64,000 nt of DNA from an uncultured Coriobacteriaceae bacterium (GTDB taxonomy: Bacteria > Actinomycetota > Coriobacteriia > Coriobacteriales > Atopobiaceae), in the NCBI GenBank assembly GCA_900552935.1, contig USBN01000003.1, forward strand, positions 9,457-73,456, written 5' to 3'. Within the stretch, counting starts at the first letter, position 1. Every line of letters begins with the position of its first letter. Shown one piece after another: positions 25,297 to 33,645 of this stretch. The position numbers and the translations under genes are program-made. The notes beneath the pieces were generated by a model that was not told where the DNA came from, ran no database searches, and worked only from the letters and a program-made list of their open reading frames with translations.

Positions 25297-26201
25297 TGGC
25301 AGATAACGCTACTGGCGCTAGCCTTTCTGACGAGGCAACGCTCAAGATGCTCGAGCGTGAGCGCAAGGCGAACAACGCCTGGCACAAGCTCGCTCGTAAC
25401 AAGATGGCGCTCGTGGGCCTTGCGATCGTCGTCGTGATGGTGATTCTCGCCATCTTTGCGCCTCTGCTTGCTCCGTGTGATCCCAACGCCACGGATACCG
25501 GCAACATGTTTGCCGCTCCCGGTGTGGGGGGCCACCTGTTTGGCACCGACGCCTATGGCCGTGACCTTCTCTCCCGAGTGATCTATGGTGCACGCATCTC
25601 GATCTTCATCGCCATCGGCGGCACCATCCTCGGTGCCATCGTCGGCATCCTGCTGGGCCTCATTGCCGGCTTCTTTGGCGGCATCGTTGACTCTGTGATC
25701 ATGCGCATCATGGACGGCATGATGGCGTTCCCGTTCATCTTGCTGTCCCTCATTCTCATGACCATTCTTGGTCAAGGCACCATCAACGTGATTATCGCGA
25801 TTGGCGTTGCGAACGTGCCCAACTTCGCTCGTGTCGTGCGAGGCCAGGTCCATGTCGTGAAGAACGAGGAGTACTGCAACGCCGAGCGCGTCATTGGCGC
25901 CAGCCCCGCTCGCATCCTCTTCAAGCACATCTTCGCCAATGCCATGAGTCCGGTCATTGTCTACTTCACGCTCAACATCGCCAGCGCGATCATCTCTGAG
26001 GCCGCACTCTCCTTCCTCGGTCTTGGCATCCAGCCGCCCACCGCTTCTTGGGGCTCGATTCTTTCCGAGGGCAAGAGCTGCCTGCAGGGTGCCCCTCACA
26101 TCGCCACGATTTCTGGCATGTTCATCCTCGTCACCGTTCTTGGCTTCAACCTGTTTGGTGACGGTATTCGTGACGTTCTCGACCCGAAGCAGAAGAGGTA
26201 G
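25296..26201 (+). CDS. dppC: Peptide ABC transporter permease, DppC type
   Basis: Second permease of the peptide importer. The 301-residue protein has the N-terminal cytosolic segment and first helix (NAWHKLARNKMALVGLAIVVVMV) and the GTDAYGRDLLSRVIYGARIS block. The EAA loop is NAERVIGASPARILFKHIFANAMSP and the C-terminal block is GLGIQPPTASWGSIL, all typical of DppC/OppC. The ATG overlaps the dppB stop (TAATG), so translation is coupled. GGGGGG lies just upstream. The ATPase gene starts 5 bases after its end. Confidence 0.93.
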   Translation: MADNATGASLSDEATLKMLERERKANNAWHKLARNKMALVGLAIVVVMVILAIFAPLLAPCDPNATDTGNMFAAPGVGGHLFGTDAYGRDLLSRVIYGARISIFIAIGGTILGAIVGILLGLIAGFFGGIVDSVIMRIMDGMMAFPFILLSLILMTILGQGTINVIIAIGVANVPNFARVVRGQVHVVKNEEYCNAERVIGASPARILFKHIFANAMSPVIVYFTLNIASAIISEAALSFLGLGIQPPTASWGSILSEGKSCLQGAPHIATISGMFILVTVLGFNLFGDGIRDVLDPKQKR

Positions 26202-26206
26202 GCCCT

Positions 26207-27259
26207 ATGAGCGAGAACAACTCTCAGGCTACCGAGACCAACGCGGCTACCGAGCAGGTCTCGGAGCACCTTGTTGAGGTCCATGACCTTAAGACGTACT
26301 TCCACACGGCTGCCGGCATCGCTAAAGCCGTCGACGGTGTGAGCTTTACACTCGATCGTGGCAAGACGCTTGCCATCGTGGGTGAGTCTGGTTCCGGCAA
26401 GTCCGTCACCTCGAGCTCTCTGATGCACCTTCTGCCCAAGACCGGCAAGATCGAGGGTGGCAGCGTCATGTTCGACGGCAAGGATATCGTGCATGCCACC
26501 GAGGCTGAGCTTCGCGAGCTTCGTGGCAAGGACATCTCAATGATCTTCCAGGACCCGATGACGGCCCTGGACCCGGTGTTCAAGGTCGGCACCCAGATGA
26601 TCGAGATCATCCGCCTGCATGACGGTCTCGACAAGGAGGCCGCGCGCGAGCGTGCCATCGAGATGCTCAAGCTCGTGAGCATCCCCAACCCCGAGAAGCG
26701 TATGGACTCGTATCCGTACGAGCTCTCCGGTGGTATGTGCCAGCGCGTCATGATCGCCATGGCGATGAGCTGCCACCCCAAGTTCATCATTGCCGACGAG
26801 CCCACCACCGCCCTTGACGTGACGGTGCAGGCCCAGGTCCTGAGCCTACTCAAGGGCCTCCAGGACACGCTCAACACGGGCATTCTCCTCATCACGCACA
26901 ACCTCGGCATCGTCTGGCAGATGGCTGATGATGTCATGGTCATGTATGCGGGTCGTACCTGCGAGTATGCCCCCATGGAGGAGCTCTACGCCAATCCGCT
27001 GCACCCCTATACCTGGGGCCTGCTGGACTCCATGCCCAAGCTCTCTGATAAGGCGAAGACCGATCTCAAGACCATTCCGGGTGTTCCGCCCGATCTGAGG
27101 CTCACCGGCACCTGCTGCAACTTCTACAACCGTTGCCCCTACGCCTGTGAGAAGTGCAAGCACGAGGTTCCGCCGCTGGTCGAGGTCAAGCCTGGCCACT
27201 TCGTGGCGTGCCACAGGCAGAACGGCGAGGAGAGCCTCGTTCGTGGGGAGGCGAACTAA
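26207..27259 (+). CDS. dppD: Peptide ABC transporter ATP-binding protein, DppD type
   Basis: One of two ATPases that power the importer. Walker A is GESGSGKS near residue 63, the ABC signature is LSGGMCQRV, and Walker B is FIIADEPTTALDVT. The C-terminal oligopeptide-transporter extension has the Cys cluster CCNFYNRCPYACEKC, which in related transporters can hold an Fe-S cluster. The 350-residue length fits. The gene abuts dppF with no gap. The first 20 residues are a polar low-complexity lead. Confidence 0.93.
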   Translation: MSENNSQATETNAATEQVSEHLVEVHDLKTYFHTAAGIAKAVDGVSFTLDRGKTLAIVGESGSGKSVTSSSLMHLLPKTGKIEGGSVMFDGKDIVHATEAELRELRGKDISMIFQDPMTALDPVFKVGTQMIEIIRLHDGLDKEAARERAIEMLKLVSIPNPEKRMDSYPYELSGGMCQRVMIAMAMSCHPKFIIADEPTTALDVTVQAQVLSLLKGLQDTLNTGILLITHNLGIVWQMADDVMVMYAGRTCEYAPMEELYANPLHPYTWGLLDSMPKLSDKAKTDLKTIPGVPPDLRLTGTCCNFYNRCPYACEKCKHEVPPLVEVKPGHFVACHRQNGEESLVRGEAN

Positions 27260-28252
27260 ATGGCCAACGATAATGTGATTCTTGGCATCAAGAACCTTAA
27301 CAAGGAGTTCCGTCTTCGTGGCGATGGCCTCTTCGGCAAGCCTCAGACGCTCCATGCGCTGTCCGGTGTTTCGCTTGATGTCTATGAGGGCGAGACCCTC
27401 GGCATCATCGGCGAGTCCGGTTGTGGCAAGTCGACCCTCGGCCGCTGCATCGTTGGTCTCCATGAGCCCACGAGCGGCGAGATCATCTATAACGGCCAGG
27501 ATATTTCCAAGCTTAAGGGTGTCGCGCGTAAGCCCGTGCACAAGGATCTCCAGATGATCTTTCAGGACTCCTATTCGAGTCTTGACCCTCGCTTCACCGC
27601 GGCGGCTTCCATTGAGGAGCCGATGGTCATCCATGGCTTCGAGCCTGATGCCGCGAAGCGTCAGCAGAAGGTCCTTGACCTTATGAAGGAAGTCGGCCTC
27701 GACATCCAGCACCTGCAGCGTTACCCGCATGAGTTCTCCGGCGGCCAGCGCCAGCGCATCAACGTCGCTCGCGCCCTCTCGCTCGATCCGAAGATCATCG
27801 TGTGCGACGAGCCCGTCTCCGCGCTTGACGTGTCGATTCAGGCCCAGGTCCTGAACCTCTTCCGTCGACTCCAGCGCGAGCGAGGCCTGACGTACATCTT
27901 CATCAGCCACGATCTGTCGGTGGTCAAGCACATCTCTGACCGCGTTGCCATCATGTACCTCGGCCGCGTCATGGAGATCTCGCCTGCTCACAGCATCTAT
28001 GAGAACCCGCTGCACCCCTACACGAAGGCTCTGCTCTCGGCCATTCCGCCCGAGAACCCCTTCGAGCGTCACCCCGAGATGAAGCTCGAGGGCGAGATTC
28101 CCAGCCCGGTGGGCGAGCAGGTCGGCTGCCCGCTGGCAGGCCGTTGTCCCAACGCCACAGAGCGCTGCCGCCACGAGCGTCCCGCGCTCATGGAGGTGGA
28201 GGACAATCACCGCGTCGCGTGCTTCCTCTACCACGATAAGGTCGCGGAGTAG
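27260..28252 (+). CDS. dppF: Peptide ABC transporter ATP-binding protein, DppF type
   Basis: Second ATPase of the importer. Walker A is GESGCGKS near residue 56, the signature FSGGQRQRI, and Walker B KIIVCDEPVSALDVS. The C-terminal GCPLAGRCPNATERC Cys cluster is the counterpart of that in DppD. The 330-residue length is typical. It starts one base after the dppD stop. A hairpin with a T-rich tail follows, ending the transporter unit before the peptidase genes. Confidence 0.93.
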   Translation: MANDNVILGIKNLNKEFRLRGDGLFGKPQTLHALSGVSLDVYEGETLGIIGESGCGKSTLGRCIVGLHEPTSGEIIYNGQDISKLKGVARKPVHKDLQMIFQDSYSSLDPRFTAAASIEEPMVIHGFEPDAAKRQQKVLDLMKEVGLDIQHLQRYPHEFSGGQRQRINVARALSLDPKIIVCDEPVSALDVSIQAQVLNLFRRLQRERGLTYIFISHDLSVVKHISDRVAIMYLGRVMEISPAHSIYENPLHPYTKALLSAIPPENPFERHPEMKLEGEIPSPVGEQVGCPLAGRCPNATERCRHERPALMEVEDNHRVACFLYHDKVAE

Positions 28253-28264
28253 ATTTATTATTTT

Positions 28265-28299
28265 GGGGCCAGTCGATTCCGGCTGGTCCCTTTCTGTTT
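28265..28299 (+). terminator. Terminator after dppF
   Basis: GGGGCCAG...CTGGTCCC stem followed by TTTCTGTTTG. Confidence 0.65.
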
Positions 28300-28373
28300 G
28301 TTTGCAAGTCTTGCGTTTGTCTAATGGCTGGTGTGCCGGGAACCGGCATGCCTTGAGGGAAGGCGGAACCGAA

Positions 28374-29636
28374 GTGTCGGTTACGAAGGAGCAGCTTCAC
28401 GAGGCTGTACTTGCTCACCAAGACGATCTGCTCAAGCTTTGCCAGCAGCTCATCCAGATCAAGAACCAGAGCCCGATTGATGACCAGGAGCCCGCTATCA
28501 AGTTCGTTCGTGACTACCTTGCCGAGCACGGCATCGAGTCCGAGCGCCTCGTTGCGGACAGTGGCGAGGACTATCCTGTCGTTTATGCTCACATTGGATC
28601 CGAGGACGGCTTCCGCGTCGTTCTGAACGGTCACGTTGACGTCGTGCCCGTTGGTAATCTTGATGGCTGGGACTTCGATCCGTTCGGCGGCGAGATTCGC
28701 GACGGCAAGATGCTCGGCCGCGGCACCTCTGACATGAAGTGCGGCCTTGCGGTCCTGCTCTTCTCGATGGCCATGCTGAACGAGGCTGACGTTGACCTCA
28801 AGGGCGATATCCGCCTGCACGTCGTCTGCGATGAGGAGATCGCCGGCTCTGGCACCAAGTGGTTCTGCGAGAACGGCTATGCCGACGGCGCCGATGCCGT
28901 CATGATTGGCGAGCCCACCGGCCACGACACGATTGAGATTGGCCAGAAGGGCATCCTCCACCTCACGTTCACCGCTCATGGCGTGCCCGGCCACGGCTCG
29001 ACCGGCAACTACAAGGGCGATAACGCCATCAACAAGCTCGCGAAGGTCATCCCCTTCATCGACGAGATCACCGCTGTTCCCGGTCACTATGACGAGTCCC
29101 AGGCTCGCGCCGTCAAGAACTCGCGCACCATCGCCGAGCGCACGATCGGCACTCCTGGCGTCGGCAACGTCATCGACCACTGCTCCACCAACGTCGGCAT
29201 CATTCAGGGTGGCGGCAAGATCAACCAGGTGCCGGACTTTGCCTCCTGCAGCGTCGACGTTCGCCTGCCGTATGGCTGCAAGCACGAGGAAGTCGTTGCT
29301 GCGGTTGATGCTCTGATCGCCAAGAGCGGTGTCGAGGGCGTCGAGGCCAGCTATAACTGGATTGCCGAGGGCAACTACACCGACGACGAGTCCAAACTGG
29401 TCACGAGCCTCAAGAAGAACATCGAGGACGTCTGGAACGAAGAGTGCCTGCCGGCTTACCAGTGGGCGAGCTCTGACGCCGCGCACTACCGCGCGCTCGG
29501 TGCCCCGACGATCCAGTTTGGCCCGGCAAACAACGAGGGCATCCACGGCTACAACGAGGATGTCGACGTTATCGATATCGTTCACTCGGCGGAAATCTAC
29601 ATGCTGTCGCTCTGCGACATGCTGGGGGTGGAGTAA
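28374..29636 (+). CDS. M20 family metallopeptidase (ArgE/DapE/PepV-like)
   Basis: Dinuclear zinc hydrolase of dipeptides or N-acyl amino acids. The 420-residue protein has the first ligand block VLNGHVDVVPVG, the GRGTSDMKCGLA block, the catalytic-Glu block HVVCDEEIAGSGTKW, and the dimerisation-domain motif GVPGHGSTGNYKGDNAI. I use the GTG at 28374, behind AAGGCGG. Upstream sequence in this frame is terminator and leader. The exact substrate within M20 is not decidable. Position after a peptide importer favours a dipeptidase. Its stop abuts the next peptidase gene. Confidence 0.88.
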   Translation: MSVTKEQLHEAVLAHQDDLLKLCQQLIQIKNQSPIDDQEPAIKFVRDYLAEHGIESERLVADSGEDYPVVYAHIGSEDGFRVVLNGHVDVVPVGNLDGWDFDPFGGEIRDGKMLGRGTSDMKCGLAVLLFSMAMLNEADVDLKGDIRLHVVCDEEIAGSGTKWFCENGYADGADAVMIGEPTGHDTIEIGQKGILHLTFTAHGVPGHGSTGNYKGDNAINKLAKVIPFIDEITAVPGHYDESQARAVKNSRTIAERTIGTPGVGNVIDHCSTNVGIIQGGGKINQVPDFASCSVDVRLPYGCKHEEVVAAVDALIAKSGVEGVEASYNWIAEGNYTDDESKLVTSLKKNIEDVWNEECLPAYQWASSDAAHYRALGAPTIQFGPANNEGIHGYNEDVDVIDIVHSAEIYMLSLCDMLGVE

Positions 29637-31124
29637 ATGACTGACGAGAAGTGCTGCTGCGGCATGGATGCTGCGACTGACGTCAACGCCGTTCCCGAGG
29701 CGAAGCGCACCGAGGGCCTGGTTTGGCGGTATGGCGACGAGCGCATCGAGTACGCCGCCGCCGCTGGGCACCTCGACATCTATGACCCCGCGCGCGTGCT
29801 CGAGGGCAAGATGTTCAACGTGAACTACGTTGCCTCCAGCGTTAACGGCGAGGCCGTGGACTCCTCCAAGCGCCCCGTGACGTTTGCCTACAACGGCGGC
29901 CCGGGTTCCGCGTCCGTGCCCATCAACTTTGGTGGCCTTGGCCCGAAGCGTGTCGTGAGCGAGGGCGAGAAGTTCGCGAGCGCCTCCTATGAGGTCGTCG
30001 ACAACCCCGGCACGCTCCTGCGCGAGACGGACCTCGTGTTCCTGGACGCTCTGGGCACCGGCTGGTCTTTCGTCGCTGATGGCTATGACAAGAAGCGCGT
30101 CTACGGCCTTGAGGAGGATGCCCGCACGTTCTGCCGTGCCATCGTTCGTTGGCTTGACGAGAACAACCGTTGGGACAGCCCCCTCTATATCTATGGCGAG
30201 TCCTACGGCACCATGCGCTCCTCCGTCCTTATGCGCTATCTCGGCGAGGCCGGCGTGCCGCTGGCCGGCGTCGTGATGCTCTCTGCGTACTTTGACTGGT
30301 CGCAGAACCTGCCGGGCAATGACCTGTACTATCTCGGCATGCTTCCGAGCTTCGCCTCGACGGCCCAGCACTTTGGCGTCACGGGCCAGGGCGTCGATGT
30401 TGACGAGTGGTTCGATGAGGCAAGTGAGTTCACCGCGAACGAGTATGCCCCGTCCCTCATGAAGGGCGATCGCATCGACCCGGAGGAGAAGCGTCGCGTC
30501 GCCGAGAAGATGGAGCACTACATCGGCATCCCCGCGGACTTCCTGCTTGCTCACAACAACCGCATTGAGCTCGAGGACTTCCGCGCGAACATCGTGCGCG
30601 ACCGTGGCCTGATGTGTGGCCGCCTCGACATGCGCTACACCGAGACCATGACGCTGCCCGTGCAGCGCAACACCTTCTACTTCGCCTGCGAGGACCCGGC
30701 GGCCCACGCTCTCGAGAAGGTCTGGTACGGCGCGTTCCGTAGCTTCCTCCGCAGCACGCTCGGCTACGTCAACCCCGCCGAGTACCGTCTGTCCGTCTGG
30801 AGCGAGATCGGTATCGGTTGGAACTGGGTCCACGACGAGCCCGGCATGGACGACACCAAGACCGCCGCTCCCAACCTCGCGTTCGACATCGCCACGGCGC
30901 TCCGTCGTAGCCCGACGACCAAGCTCGCCATCCTCGGTGGCCGCTATGACGCCGCGACTCCCTGGTGGAACATGGACCACACGATGTCGCAGCTGTTCCT
31001 CCCGACAGAGCTCAAGAGCCGCATCACCTACCACCGCTATGGCTGCGGTCACATGGCATACACCGATGTCCCGACCCTCATGCAGATGGTCGACGACATG
31101 CGCGAGTTCTACGCCGCGGAGTAG
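29637..31124 (+). CDS. S10-like serine carboxypeptidase
   Basis: Alpha/beta-hydrolase peptidase of the serine carboxypeptidase type. The 495-residue protein carries an oxyanion block FAYNGGPGSASVP near residue 84, the nucleophile elbow YGESYGTMRSS near 185, the Asp block LGGRYDAATPWWNM near 440, and the His block YGCGHMAYTD near 467, in S10 order. There is no signal peptide. The N-terminus is instead a Cys-rich MTDEKCCCGMD, so it probably acts on imported peptides in the cytosol. It starts directly after the M20 stop, so the two are translationally coupled. Confidence 0.85.
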   Translation: MTDEKCCCGMDAATDVNAVPEAKRTEGLVWRYGDERIEYAAAAGHLDIYDPARVLEGKMFNVNYVASSVNGEAVDSSKRPVTFAYNGGPGSASVPINFGGLGPKRVVSEGEKFASASYEVVDNPGTLLRETDLVFLDALGTGWSFVADGYDKKRVYGLEEDARTFCRAIVRWLDENNRWDSPLYIYGESYGTMRSSVLMRYLGEAGVPLAGVVMLSAYFDWSQNLPGNDLYYLGMLPSFASTAQHFGVTGQGVDVDEWFDEASEFTANEYAPSLMKGDRIDPEEKRRVAEKMEHYIGIPADFLLAHNNRIELEDFRANIVRDRGLMCGRLDMRYTETMTLPVQRNTFYFACEDPAAHALEKVWYGAFRSFLRSTLGYVNPAEYRLSVWSEIGIGWNWVHDEPGMDDTKTAAPNLAFDIATALRRSPTTKLAILGGRYDAATPWWNMDHTMSQLFLPTELKSRITYHRYGCGHMAYTDVPTLMQMVDDMREFYAAE

Positions 31125-31133
31125 GTTGCCCTT

Positions 31134-31907
31134 ATGGATGTGAGGACGCTAGGGATCGTTCTGGTTATCGTGGCCCTTCTCGGCAGCGTTGCGGGGAGGC
31201 TCGTCAGGGGTCGTGCCGTCTCAAAGGCACAAGACCAATTCATGGCGGGGGACTTCGAGGGAATGATCAAGACCCTCGATGGCGCTGCGGCGAAGACGGG
31301 CCTTCCGCCGTTCAACCTCCACTACATGCGTCTCAACGGTTTTGAGGCAATGCAGGATGTCGAGGGCGAGAAGGCCGAGCTCAACGTGCTGTTGCGTATG
31401 CGCTGCACCGACGTGCAACGTCGGCTGGTGCTTGCTCGCGCGATGAACTTCTACGAGATGCAGAAGGATCGCGAGGGTGCCGAGCACGTGCTTGAGCTTA
31501 TGGAGAGCTTCGAGGACAAGGATTTGCTCCGCGACGCGCGCCAGACGTTCGCCATCGTGTTCAAGAACAGCTTCGCGTACATCGCCGAGATGGAGCACCA
31601 GCTTGCGGATGCGGAGCCGGACGAGAAGGCGAGGCTCAACTACTTCCTGTCTCTCCAGTACGAGAACAAGGGAGATGAGGTTCGAGCCAAGGAGCACCTT
31701 GATCGCGTGATGTCCGCGTTTGAGGCCGTCCCTGAGAACCAGGCGAATATCAGTGTCGAGACTGACGAATCCGAGGATCCCGGGGATTCCAAGTCGTCTA
31801 CCGATGCGGAGCCCGATAAAGCCTCGGAGCCCGAAGCGACCGAGCCGTCTTTCAACGAGGAGCCCGCTGAGTCTTTTGAGGACGAAGCGGTCTCCAGTGA
31901 AGAGTAG
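31134..31907 (+). CDS. Membrane-anchored helical-repeat (TPR-like) protein, acidic C-terminus
   Basis: I do not recognise a named family. The 257-residue product has one N-terminal membrane segment (TLGIVLVIVALLGSVAG, residues 5-21) followed by a helical repeat region to about residue 190. That region has a TPR-like pattern (ALN/YE/LALA spacing, for example RLVLARAMNFYEMQKDREGAEHVL). The last 60 residues are highly acidic and Ser/Glu-rich. It follows the S10 gene by 9 bases and ends at a clear terminator, so it is the last gene of the peptidase unit. A scaffold or assembly role is possible but unproven. Confidence 0.6.
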   Translation: MDVRTLGIVLVIVALLGSVAGRLVRGRAVSKAQDQFMAGDFEGMIKTLDGAAAKTGLPPFNLHYMRLNGFEAMQDVEGEKAELNVLLRMRCTDVQRRLVLARAMNFYEMQKDREGAEHVLELMESFEDKDLLRDARQTFAIVFKNSFAYIAEMEHQLADAEPDEKARLNYFLSLQYENKGDEVRAKEHLDRVMSAFEAVPENQANISVETDESEDPGDSKSSTDAEPDKASEPEATEPSFNEEPAESFEDEAVSSEE

Positions 31908-31931
31908 ACAACTTCGCTAAAAGCGAGGCGA

Positions 31932-31967
31932 GGAGGGGTGCATGGCGTTTGCCATGCGCCCCTCCTT
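31932..31967 (+). terminator. Terminator after the TPR-like gene
   Basis: 15-bp stem GGAGGGGTGCATGGC / GCCATGCGCCCCTCC with a GTTT loop, then TT. Confidence 0.75.
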
Positions 31968-32061
31968 AACGATAGGGCCTTCGCTTCGCGGGACTTTACC
32001 GGTGACGATTTGCAGATGCATGTTGACTGAACTTGCGAGCTGGGCGTAGATCCTGTAGCTG

Positions 32062-32070
32062 TGCTAATAT
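32062..32070 (+). promoter_or_regulatory. Candidate extended -10 promoter of the pheST leader
   Basis: TGCTAATAT fits an extended -10 (TGn plus TAATAT). No good -35 is visible at the right distance. Confidence 0.4.
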
Positions 32071-32079
32071 TCCTCCCTA

Positions 32080-32358
32080 GGCAATGACGGAGAGGTTTGG
32101 CTGTCGCGTCGCCAGCGGATAAGAGATGGGGCCCACCGGCTGAGAGGTCCCTCCAAGGTTGACGGCCAGAGTTCACTCCACCAGCCGCGAACTGAAAGCG
32201 CCATGCGTCAACGCGCGCGCGAGTAGGGGAGCCGTCCGCCCCACGAGACGGGGAGAAGAGCGGGTACGTCGGGCAAGACATCCGGCGGCCAAGCAAGGTG
32301 GTACCGCGGAGACTCATCCGCCCTTGCTCGCAAGAAGGCGAGCGAGGGCGGTTTTTTT
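32080..32358 (+). ncRNA. T-box riboswitch leader of pheST (Phe-specific)
   Basis: The leader senses uncharged tRNA-Phe and switches between antitermination and termination. The conserved T-box AAGGTGGTACCGCGG is at 32295-32309. The terminator is CCGCCCTTGCTCGC / GCGAGCGAGGGCGG followed by seven T (32318-32358). In stem I the string AGAG-TTC-ACTCC, followed by GCGAACTGAAAGC, is the usual specifier-loop context, giving specifier UUC at 32172-32174 with a purine after it. UUC matches the GAA anticodon of the tRNA-Phe gene at 56279. The 5' boundary is approximate. Confidence 0.9.
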
Positions 32359-32419
32359 GTCGCGCACTCTCGCCAAGGAAGGCGGGCGCGAGCCCGCGAA
32401 CGAAAGGGGCATGAAAGGC

Positions 32420-33496
32420 ATGACGATCATTGACGACCTCAAGGCCATCGAGGCCGAGGCGCACAAGGGCATCGGCAACGTCGCCGACCTTGCGGAGCTT
32501 GACCGCGTTCGCGTCGCGGTGACGGGCAAGAAGGGCTCTCTCACCGGTGTCCTCCGCCAGATGGGCCAGCTCTCTCCGGAGGACCGCCCGAAGGTGGGAA
32601 AGCTCGCCAACGAGGTTCGCTCCCGCATCGAAGCCGCCCTCGAGGAGCGCAGACACGAGCTCGAGCACGCGGCCCTCGAGGCGCGCATCGCCGCCGACTC
32701 GGTCGACGTGACGCTTCCCGGTCGTGTCCCGTCCGTGGGCACGCAGCACCTCATCTCGCAGATCATCGAGGAGATTGAGCAGATCTTCTGTGGCATGGGT
32801 TACACCGTCGAGGACGGCCCCTACATCGAGACCAGCTACTACAACTTCACTGCGCTGAACGCGCCGCTCGACCACCCGAGCCGTAGCGCCCGTGACACCT
32901 TCTATGTCGAGGACAACAACCCTGGCAGCCTCGATCACTCCGAGGTTCACGCCAACGGCGAGTCCGATATCCTCCTGCGCACGCAGACCTCCGGCGTCCA
33001 GGCTCACACGATGGAGACCCAGAAGCCGCCCATCTACATGATCTGCCCGGGCACCGTCTTCCGTCCCGACACGCCCGACGCGTGCCACCTCCCCCAGTTC
33101 AACCAAATCGAGGGTCTCGTCGTGGACGAGGGCATCACCTTCGGCGACCTCAAGGGAACCCTCGACTACTTCTGCCGCGAGATGTTCGGCAAGGACCGTG
33201 CCACGCGATACCGTCCCCACTTCTTCCCGTTCACCGAGCCCTCCTGCGAGGTTGACGTGTCCTGCGGCGTTTGTGGTGGCAAGGGTTGCCGCTTCTGCAA
33301 GAACACCGGCTGGCTTGAGATTCTCGGCTGCGGCATGGTCGACCCGAACGTTCTCGACAACTGCGGCATCGATCATGAGAAGTACACCGGCTTCGCCTTC
33401 GGCATCGGCGCCGAGCGCGTTGCTGCTCTCCGCTACGACCTGCCTGACCTGCGCATGCTGATGACGGGAGATATGCGTTTCCTCTCCCAGTTCTAA
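32420..33496 (+). CDS. pheS: Phenylalanyl-tRNA synthetase alpha subunit
   Basis: Catalytic subunit that activates Phe and charges tRNA-Phe as an alpha2-beta2 enzyme. The 358-residue protein has the N-terminal coiled-coil, class II motif 2 (TSGVQAHTMETQKPPIYMICPGTVFRPD) and motif 3 (GFAFGIGAERVAALRY). A Cys-rich loop (CGVCGGKGCRFC) is also common in Gram-positive PheS. I prefer ATG 32420, 10 bases after AAAGGGG. ATG 32411 is an alternative adding three residues. Expression is controlled by the T-box leader, and pheT follows after 149 bases. Confidence 0.96.
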   Translation: MTIIDDLKAIEAEAHKGIGNVADLAELDRVRVAVTGKKGSLTGVLRQMGQLSPEDRPKVGKLANEVRSRIEAALEERRHELEHAALEARIAADSVDVTLPGRVPSVGTQHLISQIIEEIEQIFCGMGYTVEDGPYIETSYYNFTALNAPLDHPSRSARDTFYVEDNNPGSLDHSEVHANGESDILLRTQTSGVQAHTMETQKPPIYMICPGTVFRPDTPDACHLPQFNQIEGLVVDEGITFGDLKGTLDYFCREMFGKDRATRYRPHFFPFTEPSCEVDVSCGVCGGKGCRFCKNTGWLEILGCGMVDPNVLDNCGIDHEKYTGFAFGIGAERVAALRYDLPDLRMLMTGDMRFLSQF

Positions 33497-33645
33497 CCCC
33501 CCAGGCTTTCCGCGGCACGCCATCTGGTCCCTCAAACCGTCGCTTGCGTGCCTTGGCACGCGGCGCTCCTCTTTCGGGCCCATCTGACGCACCGCAGAAA
33601 CCCTGGTTTGATTCCGTATTTTCTGCGCTATAGAAAGGTATTCAC

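Noticed and set aside
28188..31052. A very long reading frame on the - strand (954 codons) opposite the M20 and S10 genes
   Set aside because: High GC and strong third-position bias of the real + strand genes produce open frames on the other strand. The translation is Val/Ala/Asp-rich without any recognisable motif, while the + strand encodes clear families.
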